Below the pieces are notes generated by a model, which made no database searches, was not told the DNA's origin, and was given only the letters and a program-made list of their open reading frames with translations. Positions 1 to 11,900 of a DNA stretch of 64,000 bases are shown piece after piece. This stretch comes from Gyrodactylus bullatarudis. Its lineage: Eukaryota > Platyhelminthes > Monogenea > Gyrodactylidea > Gyrodactylidae. The stretch lies in assembly GCA_012064415.1 (NCBI GenBank), contig SSNU01000052.1, positions 250,403 through 314,402 of the forward strand, in the 5' to 3' direction. The translations under genes were made by a program, and so were the position numbers. Every line of letters begins with the position of its first letter. The stretch's first letter is position 1.

Positions 1-1440
1 ACAAAAAGTTCAAATTACAATGTATATGTTTGTCCATAATCCGATACAAAAATCGAATGCTTAGTATGTGATTGCTGAATCGGATGTCGTTAATAAACAA
101 CAAAACGTCCAGGGATTGAGCAATAATTCAGATTTCTTTTCTTAGTGTTCATAGAGGAGAATAAATATTTCTTACTATGATCGAGTCTTCTTTTATTAGT
201 CCAGATAAACTGAGTTATTTGGAGGATACGATTCCGCAAGGATCGGTTCTCATAGCTACTGCAGACAAAGTCTCAATTGCAAGCACCTCAGCAGTCAAAG
301 ACTCTAGGGATAATACTATCGATGGAAAGAATTTTGGTTCTATACAGATATAAGATTTAGATATTATGTTTTATACTTCATTAGAATCATTTTGAGAAAC
401 TGAATTAGACTATGATCCAGGTTGAAAATCGGAGTTTTGAAAAATCTACTCCTTGCCATTATGAATCCTAAGAAGGACGAAAATCATATACCTCTGCTAA
501 CTTTAGTTGAATATTATTATGGAATTGACTATAGATCTAACATTTAGTTGTGAGCAGATAACCTCCATCAAGTTGGATTTCATTATATTAAACTAACGCC
601 AGACTTTCAAGTGGGTTTACAAAAATCTTAATTTTTTCATTTTCTTTTCAAAAATTTTGATTTTTAGAATTTTTTTTTTGTTAGAAAGTATGATTTTATT
701 GATTTATAAAAGATAAAATAAATAAATATAAATACAAATATATATACACAGCATCTCTGGATATAATATGGCGGTTCGATAAAAAAAATAAAAAAAATAA
801 TAATAATTTGATTAATCTATGTTCATGAAATGTGTAATGAGTATTGTAGAAATATATAAACCTTTCAAGAAATTTCATTAAACATTCTGGGATTAATGAA
901 GATTAGCATAGAGGAGACTCTTAGAATAATCAAGTTTAGAATAATCAATCTGATAAATTAGTTATTTTTCAGGAATCATAACCCATCAAAATTTCGTCGA
1001 AATGTTCAAAATGGTGTGATTCTCATAATCTGATTTTGCATATTTGATCATGGCCGTGAAAACTCTCTTACTTAGAAATTAGCAAAAATTCTCAATTCAA
1101 AGTTGAAAAAATAGAAACTTGGTGCTACTTCGAGATTTGCATGGGTATCATGATTCAGATTCCAATCTTCATATTAATTTTCTTTACTTTGATTACTGAT
1201 CCGAATTGAGAGTTAAATTAAAGTTTTTTTAAAGAAATCTGGAAGATGTAACTTTTGCCTATGGGAAGAAATCATTCACCTGATAGGAAAATAATTGTCC
1301 TCGAGTTATTTTTTATAGATTTATTTATAACTCGGAAGAGGAACTTTTTCGTTAAAAATTAAAAATTACGGTTTTTTTTGTTTCCTTGAAACAAAAGTTT
1401 CAAATAACACGGTATGTCACTCTTATATAAACACTGTGTT
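1..1440. other. No gene recognised; probable intron of ZDHHC4-like gene
   Basis: AT-rich sequence with no convincing coding frame. I searched the minus strand for the DHHC-motif exon that must follow the exon at 2944-3075 and did not find it here, so the rest of that gene probably lies beyond the window start and this stretch would be intronic. The only ORFs are short, low-complexity frames with no recognisable motif. Confidence 0.4.
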
Positions 1441-1447
1441 CCATGAT

Positions 1448-2072
1448 ATTTTGTACTCGAATGAAAATTACACTCCAAAAACAGCTTTTCACGCTGAGTT
1501 CAATGGTGGGTTTATTTTTGAAAAAAAATTTGTTTGTGATCTACAGCTCAATCCGAAAATTTATGGATCATGATTTCCTAAAATCTGGCTATATCCTTTA
1601 TTTTTTAAGTAAAATACTCATATAAGGGCTCATTCGAAAGCCAAATAAATTTCCTATAAAAATGTTTATTTTAAAATTTCGTAACTCCGATCAAGACGCC
1701 AGGACAAGCCTTTAATTAAAGAAATTAGGTCACTTTGTCATACGTGTAAAAAGAATCATCATTTCCTTGCTATTATTGTTTATGGAACACAAGTAAGAAT
1801 AGCACACAGTGTAGGAGAAAAAATGCATGGGATAGTGTACATGTGTCAGAATCTGATTTCCTACTAATTACATGTAACTCCTCCCCCCAAAAGTATATGA
1901 GTATTTTACTTAAAAAATAAAGGATAGCCTGATTTTAGGAAATCATGATCCATAAATTTTCGGATTGAGCTGTAGATCACAAACAAATTTTTTTTCAAAA
2001 ATAAACCCACCATTGAACTCAGCGTGAAAAGCTGTTTTTGGAGTGTAATTTTCATTCGAGTACAAAAAAATA
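1448..2072. repeat. Inverted repeat, ~175-base near-perfect arms
   Basis: Left arm about 1448-1626 is the reverse complement, with very few differences, of right arm about 1894-2072; the loop is about 270 bases. The outer ends read GTACTCGAATG on the left and CATTCGAGTAC on the right. A short ORF inside the left arm is just the arm read through. It has the form of a non-autonomous fold-back element. It abuts another fold-back arm at about 2150-2453. Confidence 0.8.
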
Positions 2073-2149
2073 GTTGATTTTTGCAGCACCGTGAAAGTTG
2101 GAGATCTATGATTTTAAAAAATATAGTGGATCTTCCGAAAAATTTTCAG

Positions 2150-2453
2150 CAATATTCGGCTTTCTTGTCTTATTGTGATCCTGAAAACATACCTTCTGAC
2201 CCCCCTCTCACTTTGATATCAATAAAAATTTTCAGTTCAAAGTTCGAAAAATGGGATTTTGGCGCCAAATCGAAGTTTGAAAAGTGGCCATATTTTCCAT
2301 AAAAAATAATTTTTTTAAGGATTTTTTTCTTCAACTGGTAAAAGTGGGCAACACGAGTAGGAATCCAAAAAATCTTTTTCAAATTGGAATTTTTTATGAA
2401 AAAATCGAGTTTTTCATAAAAATCATAGATTCCCAACTTCATATCAATTAGCT
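2150..2453. repeat. Fold-back family A, single right arm
   Basis: This is one arm of the commonest dispersed repeat in the window. It carries the family's marker blocks in order: a TTCAGTTCAAAGTTCGAAAA block, the TTTGGCGCCAAATCGAA block, a GGTAAAAGTGGGCAACACGA block, and the terminal block TTCCCAACTTCATATCAATT. Only the right arm is present, so this is a truncated or solo-arm copy. Confidence 0.75.
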
Positions 2454-2943
2454 TTTATTATTTAGTAGCTTATGGATTTTGATTCAACTCTAGAGAAATT
2501 TTGTGTGGAAAAAGAGGGCTCACAAATTTGTGAAAATACAAAACTTCAAGCATGTATTACAATGATTAATTGTTTTCTAATGATAGGTAATGTATTCTTA
2601 CATGATATGACTTTGTTCATAATGATAAAATATTAATTTCCTTTGATCATGTCTTTATCACTTAAGCGTCTCACATCTTCCGTCTAAACGTTTTATTTTT
2701 GAATCAAAAGAACACAACAATAATCAACATTATGTTATATGCTGACCAAATAAAGATATGATTGACATGCAAAACAAATATCGATTTCGTATCACGTCAT
2801 AAAAGAGTGGTTCAATGGAAATAATCACTGTACTCAGTCTACTGTAAGGGCAGACTCCATATAGGGTTTTCAGGGTTTTGTAAGCAAGTTAAGTATAGCT
2901 ATTCTCATCGAATGGTAGATTCAGTACACGTTTTCCGACTTAC

Positions 2944-5900
2944 AGCAATGCTTTGATCTAGCCGGCTTATTGTCAATTAGACAACAATCACAAGGTCGAT
3001 TTACATTGGGAAATAAAAATCCATCAGGCGGGTAAACTTTGATAAATTTATCCACATTCTTTGAAGTAATGATCCCTGGAATAGAAAATTATTAAGTAAT
3101 TATAATTTGCAAGTTTGTTTAAAATTCAACTTTCGAATTACCGCTAAATCTCAGATTCAATCAAAGTAGTATTTTTTTAGAATGACATAGAAAATGTTAA
3201 TGCTATAATATTTCTAAGGATTATAATTATACTGAAAGGAAAGTTCCTTAGCTATTCTTTTGTCTTTGTTTGAGCAAAAAGATTAGGCGGTATTTTGAAA
3301 AAAATTATTAAAATAATAATAATTTTTTCAAAAGACTGATACATATTGAATAGAATATGATTTTTATGAGGAGAATTTTGTTTTTCTATTAAAACTTAAA
3401 CTTGAGTTCATTATTTTTCAATTGGTGCTATGTCTAAAAGATTTAAGAAAAAAAATCAGAACATCTTTGCTAACTTCAACAAATATGCATAAATTACCCA
3501 GGTACTTTCTAATAAAATCTTTTGGCACTGAAAGAAATAAATCTTGTAAGGAAATAAAATTTAAGAATTCACAACAAATCTATCCTTGAAGTTTAAAATT
3601 TTTAGAAGAAATAAAAATATCATGTTTTCTTTGATTCGTAAAAAAGGCAAACACGAAATGTCCATGAAGAAAAAAATACTGCTTATATAGAAAATATCTC
3701 CTATTCTTTTAATTTAGAAAAATAAGCATTTAATCGTAAATTTCACTTGAACTAAAAGAATCCGAGCAGAGCATATTGAGATCATATCATAGCATATTAG
3801 GAAACAAAATCTTATTTAAATTTTGATGATTTACATTGGAATAAGATTCAAGGTTCTAAGTTAATAATAATTAAGTATAATCAATCTGAATGATCAATAA
3901 AAGCGTTAGAATTATAAAGTTGGGAATATATGATTTTTATAGAAATCTCGATTTTTTCAAAAAGAATTCGAATTTGTTAAAGATTTTTTGGAATTCTAAT
4001 CATGTTACCCACTTTTACCATTTGAAAGAAAAAAATCGGAAAAAAAATTATTTTTATAAAAAATATCGTCATTTTTCAAATTCCCCCATTTGGCGCCAAA
4101 ATCCCATTTTTTCGAAATTCGAACCGAAAATTTTTGTGGATTTGAAAGTTGGAGGTTGATCAAAAAAGGTTTTCAAGGATCAAGATTAGACAAGAAAGCT
4201 GAATAGCACCGTCAAGTTATCGACAGTTACCCCATTTTCGAGAGATTTTGAATTATCGAAAATTCATTTATTTTCAAGTAGGGAAAATGATAAAAAAAAC
4301 GAAATTCCGCTGCCAAACGAAATTTGAAATGTCCTGATTCTGATTCAATAACTCAGCCATGATATGCTCGCATGGAAATCCATTATGAACCATAAATTTA
4401 CATGAACACAAATTATAATTTATATCCACCATGTTGTATAAAGAGTTTGAATTGTCTTTTCCAACTCTGAAGAAATTATCGTCATCTGTTTGCTGGACCA
4501 ACTATTTTTTTGATTTGTCGATCAATAGCTCAAAGTAAGGATGGTATGTACGTTTATTGCTAAGATGGAGACTGTCATTTAGGCATTGACGAAGGAAAGC
4601 CCATGTGTCCTGACGTTCCGGATTAGCTATTTGTACTGCAATCGGAAATATCTCGTTATTAGCATTAATTCATGTTGCAGTCAGTAAGACATAAGGAGTG
4701 TTGCCTTTAAAAAACACCCATCTAGTCTAATTACAATTACGATTACGATTAAATATGTGAATATTAAATTAACTTCAATTTTATTACATCCTAATAATAA
4801 TAGGCAATTCTGATATACTATTGGTTAAATCTGATAAAAGTTTTGTCAATTCTCACTAAGACTGATCTATGATTTGTCAAAATTGATATAAGTTTTGTAA
4901 ATATATCGTGTATATTGATTTAAGAAGTGTCAAAAATGATTTAGGATTTGTTATTTTCTCTCCCTTTTGATATACTTTTTGTCATTATCTCAATAATTTT
5001 TTTTCAGATTTTTTTCTTCAAATGGTAAAAGTAGGCAGCATGAGTAGGATTCCAGAAAATCTTTAACAAATTCGAATTCTTGATGAAAATATCGAGATTT
5101 CTGTAAAAATCATAGATTCCCAACTTCATATCAATTAGCTTTATAAGTAAAAAAATCAACCAATCAGATTCAAGTATAATTTTTCATTATTTTCCTCAAT
5201 AAAAATAACAAACTAGTAGAAAAAGACTGGTGCTAAATATAGTAAAAAGTGTTAATTTTTAACAGCAGTTAAAATAATAAACGAGTTTTTAGCAAAAGGG
5301 AAATTAATATCTATTAAATGATTGAAAAATTTTTGTTAATTTATTTGAAATACAAAATTATATTATATATGTTACAGTATATTCTCAAAATTAGTTTTTT
5401 TCTAAATATCCTAGTTTAATCTAAGAACCAGTACAAAACTAGTATATCCTTAAAATAATTAAAATTTAAAGAATATCCTAATCTCGTACTGTCTTTTTTT
5501 TATTCAAAAGTTTCAAGATAATATCAATATGGAATTGGTCACATTTATTTTTTACAATCCTCCAAAATCAAAACAACCAATCAAATAGAAATTTGACAGG
5601 CTTCGTGAAATCATTTTTTGTATTTTATCACTCTATCGTCTAGTCATGTCAAAGTCAGAAGAAGCAAGTGCAAGAGAATCTTTCAAAAAATATTTAGAGG
5701 ATTTGGAGGGATAATCTTTCACAAGCTTTTCAACCAGCTTCTCTCTCTGTTCTGAAAACCATTTAAATTTATAATTTTTCTTCTATATCATCAGGATTCA
5801 AAGTCTTGTAATGTATTATTTTGAAAATAAAGGTATTAAAATGATACTTTATTATAGTATGGTATTTCATTCATATCAATGATCTAAATCGACAATTTTT

Positions 5901-8900
5901 TGAGATCGAGAGCTGATTTTCATCATTTAACAATTTGCTGAGCTCAAAAATACCTCTGTCAAAGTAATTCGTGTAATTGTAAAATGAAAGGTCTTTTATG
6001 TAAGTGCCATCATTCCCTATCTTGCTCAAATAAATAAAAATTATGAAACTTGAAACTCATCTTGAAGCTTTTGAATAAGAAAAAAGACAAACTTGAAAAG
6101 CCCAGTACGAGATTAGGATATTCTTAAAATTTTAATTATTTTAAGGATATACTAGTTTTGTACTGGTTGTAAGATTAAACTAGGATATTTAGAAAAAAAC
6201 TAATTTTAAGAATATACTGTAACATATATAATGATATTTTTGCATATATTTTATTTGAATGTTGACAATACTACAATGTCGAAGGTGCCTTTGATTTCCG
6301 AAATAATCATTCATTAGAGCTTTTGATAAAAATCTAGCAAAAATCCATCTTCATAGTACCTCGCCTTAGATTACAGATTTGATAAGAATGGAAAATTTCT
6401 CTGCAATTCTAGAGATGAAATTAATAATTTTTCATTCAAATTTAGTTACTATTCGAATGGATCAAATAATAAGACCAAAAAAAGACAGAAAAACTTGACC
6501 CTTAGAGTGGCAAGGAAAATTTTTTCAAGGTACATCGCTGAGATTGGAAATTTTGTATATTATTTCAGAATACGCTGATAACGAATATGGAATTTTTTTT
6601 CAAAACCAACCTCTTCGATCTTTATATATTTTTTTAGGATATTTTAATAAATTTTAAAAACGATTCATAACTTCTCAATACAATATTTTAGTTTGATAAG
6701 TTATAGCTCTTTCGAAAGAATTACAAATTCTTCTTTCTGAAAAGTGGCCAGTGAATTATTTTTAGTTTCTTTTAAACAGAATTATGGCTTGAGAAAGTTA
6801 CCATATATGACCCACTGGGACTTGAATGGTTAATAAAGAGGTCCAAATCTCGCCATTTTGAGGCCAAACTTTGAAAAGAGGAATTTTCTGATATTACCAA
6901 TAAGGGGAACATATTTTTCTTGTAAATTTGTTTGGGTCCATTTCCTGTGTTCTTAACTTTTCAAAAATCTCATTGGTGATCCGATCTTCACAGTAAATAT
7001 GGGTAGGAGAGAATTTGAGACTATATCAAACAACCTTTATGAACATGTAATCGATATAACAAAAATCTTAAGAACATAAGACACTTTAAAAAATAGACTA
7101 AAGAAACCATTTATTTAATATGTGTTAAATTCAACCGAATAATGTAATAAAAGAAAGAACTTTTCATTATGAATTAATCTCTTAGAGTGTTTTTTCCTTC
7201 ACTTTTATTTGATATTGATTTATTAATAATTTTAAATATAAAAAAATATTAACAGAATTTATCATTTCAGATACTTTTAAGTTTGAAATAAAATTACAAT
7301 GTAAAGTCACAAAAGATGAGTCAAAATATCTCGGAATGTCAATAGGACTCAAGAAGAGATTATCTCTGAGAATATCGACTAAAGTTTGATTTAATAAAAA
7401 TTCAGGATTCTAAATAAAAAAATTGTAAAGATATAGACAGATTAAGAATCGGTTGCCAGGACTTAAGACGAATGGTGGAAAAACTTCAGACTGACCTGAC
7501 GAATTTCTTGTTGAAATTATGCAAAATATGGTATAGTTTTTATAATAAACCCTAATTTTAGACAAATGATGTAGACAACATCATTGTGAAAAATAGGGGA
7601 AATAAATTTCAAGATCAGAGAAAAAATAGATGGAGATGTATAAGAAATGATAAATTGTTATTGCGTGATTCATTCAATCTTATTTTAATCTCAAAAAAAA
7701 ACTTTGAATTCAGTGCATTAAATAAATGAGGAACTAATACAAGAAATAATTTCACTGGAAATGAAATATCTAATGAATTTTCATGTCTTACTTACGTTAA
7801 ACTATATGTAGCATATAATTTCGAGAGGGAATGAGAACAGGGCATGTACAGGAAAACGTATTTCCTTGCATGAAAAGAATTAAGAATTGCCAAAAATATT
7901 AAGTCAAGATGAAACTCAACTAGTTTTTAAAATCTGAACATTGGACAAGCAAGCTCAATAGAGAACATTTTAAATACAGTACTCAGTTGAATAATATGTA
8001 TAAAGATATTTAAAAATGATGAACAGAATTTTTGTCTCGTTTCCAAAATCTTCATTGTTATAGTAGGATAAAAGATTATTAAGCCTAAAATAGTCAAAGA
8101 GTAAATAGAATTTTTGAGATAGAAAAACAATCGAGTACAAATATTTCTATTTAAATATCTATTCAAGCATTATATATGCCTTCAATTATAATTATATTCT
8201 ATTTTAAACGATTCTATTTTAAGGGTCCACTAATCTAGATTACTTTTAGCTCCAGTTGATGAGCAATTCTTTAAGCTGTTCTTGCTTTCATTTCTAAAAT
8301 AAGTTAATTCACACTGATAATATCTTGTTCAGAATTTTTTAGCTTCCAATAATACTCTAAATTACTAATTTTTTTGATAGAAAGAGTTGATTATTTAGGT
8401 TTCACTTGAACCAGACAATAGGAATACGGAAAGATTCACATTTACTCAAATTTGATTGGTTAACTTTTCTTAAACCAATCATAGTAATTTATTTGTATCT
8501 TTTTTATTGGTCAGACGTTTTTTTAAATATAAATGGGTCCAGAATTCTACTAAAATTACGAGAAGGGATAAGATTATCATGTCCAAAAGAAATGAGAATT
8601 TCTGACAGTTTTTTCATGAGTAAACATGATCTGGGGATGAAATTAAAACCTCGAAATCAATGAAATGACCGATATTTTGCAATTTGAGTTAAAAATCCTA
8701 TTGATTAAAGAGAGATCAAAGTATTACTGCATTTTTGTATAAAATTGAAGCTTCTTCTTGTTCCTGTCTTAAAAGCCTGGTCACCGCTGTATCTTCCTTA
8801 AGATGATCATTTCCTCTAGTTGATAACTTCCTAATTGTACGACCTATATTTGTACCTCTACTGTCACATTGGAATTTATGAATCAATAGAGTTTTCTCTT

Positions 8901-11900
8901 CTGGTTTCATTAAATTTTTATGAATTAGGTAAAGCAATCTCTGAGTTTTAAATACAATTTTCAGTTGTATGTTGTTATAATGTTGATTGGTGAGATCAGT
9001 TAACTTTCTCCTTAAATCATTACTATAACCATCTTCATTGAAATTAAGTTTCATGAAAATTGTGGTCTTCTCAACTTCATCTGTGTTTTCAACGATATCT
9101 CTATCGACTGGTAAGTTGATAAATTTGTCCACAAATTTATTGGGATACCCATTTTCCATTAAACATATCTTCGTGCTCTCTATTTCTTTAGGTATTTCCT
9201 CTTATATCATTATTAAAGTATTGCCACTGATGATGCTTTATGTAAATATGGCCTTAATAAATCTTAATTCCAATTCTTCTAATTTGAAGATTTGAATAAA
9301 AAATTCAAATTTTGTGAATAATTTTGGGTTATTTGTCAGATAAAATAAAGGGGTATTTGCAAAACTATTAGGTTGTTTCAAAAGTATTAAGCAAACTTTT
9401 TCTCGTTAAAATATGAAATTACGGCTGAATCTTGTTTGAAAGAATACACCTTTTAAGATACAGAATTTCTCGTAGAATTTGTTTTTCTTATTCTTACTCT
9501 TTGAAATTCTTTCAATAAAGAAAAAATTATGGATTTATCTGAGACTGAAGTCAGAGCAATAATTTACTTCAACTTTATGCTCGGAATATCAGCTACTGAA
9601 GCTTATCAGAAGGTGGAATCTGTTTTAGGGCATATTGTTTCTCGTTCAACAGTTCAAAGATGGTTCAGTTTGTTTCGAAATGGTCGAACATCACTTCAGG
9701 ATGACCCGAAGTCTGGAAGACCAACAACTGTAAATCAAGAGGTGATTATTGCAAGTGTTGAAGAAAATCCTCATTTATCCTCTAGAGAAATTGCTGCTGA
9801 TCTTGATAGCTCTTACTCTTCAGTTGTACGTGTTCTCCATAGTGAGAATTTCACAAATTCGTTCGACCAATTCGTACCCCACGAGCTCACTTTCGGACAG
9901 AAAATGAAGAGAATTGAATCCTGTCGAAAACTTCTTCACAGACTTACGTACGATGCCTTCCTACCACATATTGTGACGACGGATGAGAAATGGATCTTTC
10001 TAAAGGATCAAAGCCGTAAAAGATCGTGGCATAGGGCAAATCAGCAGATAACCCAACCTAAACCTGATCGATTTGCAAAAAAAGTAATGTTAACGGTTTA
10101 TTGGTGTCGAAAAGGTGTAATTCATTATGAATTGCTCGAGCCTAACACAACAATTACAGGTCAAAGGTATATCGAATCTTTCAGGACCATGGAAGGCAAA
10201 CTGAGAGAGAACTATCCAAGATTTGGCCGTATAACATTTTTGCAAGATAATGCCCGACCCCATGTCTCGAGATTAGTCAAAAATTTCTTCGCTGAAAGCA
10301 ATGTGGATGTTTTAGACCATCCTCCCTATAGTCCTGATCTCGCTCCTACAGATTACCATCTTTTCAGATCTCTGCAACATCATTTGAAAGGTAAAATCTT
10401 CAATTCAAGAGAAGATGTTTTGAATAGCCTTAATGAGTACATTGACCAAAAATCGCCTGCTTTTTGGCAACGAGGCATTGATGGACTTCCAGAAAGATGG
10501 GAGAGATGTATAGAAAAGAACGGTGAATATTTTGATATATGATATGCATATATTTAGTAAGATTTTTACTTTTTTAATTTGATAATAAAGTTGCATATTT
10601 TTCATCAAGATTTTGCTTAATACTTTTGAAACAACCTAATAGTATGTCCAAGGGGTTTTTATTCAGTATTAGTATGTTTTTAAATTGAAAAATCAAATAA
10701 TGTAAGTGCATATAAAAGTAATTTCAGATTTAGTATGTCCTTGAGTTTTGTTTTCAAATTTACTATGTTTTTGCTCACAACTAGTATGGATTACTAGATT
10801 TTATTCATAAATAATCTGTTTTTTTTCAAACTTAGTATGTTTCATTTTTTGATATTTCCTAACTCTTTGTTATAAAATTGTTCTGGAAATAGTCTTTGCC
10901 TTAGATTTGATGCTGACGTTAAAAATATGATTTTCTTAGCTATTTTTTTATTGCGAACCAAATAAATGATATCTCAGAAAGAGGGATAGATAAAGAGCAA
11001 TTTGGGAAGAAAAAAAAATTTTTCCGGTCAAGATCAGATCTCAGATCCTGGATCAAAAACAGGATTGAAAAAATATTTAAAAATAAATTCATCACAAATA
11101 AAAAGTTTAAGATAAGTTAGAGATTTCTAACCTAAAAAATCAGAATTTTTGAGGAAATTTGACCTCTACTCATGTGATCGACCCAGAAAATTGGATCAGA
11201 TCAAGAAGAAAAAAAATTTTTTTCAACCCTGACTTGTTGATCGAAGATCATTCTGGATTCTGCTTTCGAAAAAACCAATAAACTGAAATTTTTTTCTTAA
11301 ATCAGGTTCACTTTCAAGTTTTTTGATTTTATTTCAAGTATAAATTTTTTCTTTTCATTAGTTTTCATTTTCATTTCATTCCAAAAATTCGTTTAAAAAT
11401 TGAATTTCAATGGTATTTTTGTCCTTAAAAAAATAAATAATGAGAGGCAGACTTATGAGTAAATATACAAATTAATGAAAATTGATTTTTAATCAAAAAT
11501 AAGAATTCATTTTTGTCTATAGACCACTTCGAAACCCATGATAGATTGCGTATTTTTATTTAAAATTAAAGGAAATTTAATATTAGGCCGTTTGAATTCC
11601 AGTTTTCTATCTTAATTTTCACAAGAGAGTTTCAACAAAATTTATCCAATAAGTGAATTAAGTTTTCAATAGAATTCAGATCAGGGTTTTAGCTTGATAG
11701 CTTATGAGTTGTGAGCCTTCTGTTTCTAAACAAGCTTAAAGAGATTAAAGAAAAAATTACAGCAGCTGAAGACGAAGATGAGTTACCTTACGAATGATTT
11801 AAAACTTTCTTTTATTTATCATCTAAGGAAATTTCGATTACTGTTGGCATCTATTGAAGCTTTCAGCAATTATTTATTTGTTAATCTCTCATATTGTGAA

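Noticed and set aside
1443..1625. 60-codon ORF
   Set aside because: It lies entirely within the arm of the 1448-2072 inverted repeat.
1..2943. Expected DHHC catalytic exon of the ZDHHC4-like gene
   Set aside because: I scanned the minus strand for a DHHC box (CSxCNxC…DHHC) and found none, so the exon is likely beyond the window.
8406..8663. 85-codon plus-strand ORF with a hydrophobic stretch
   Set aside because: No recognisable motif, length within chance for AT-rich DNA, and it lies in a large intron.
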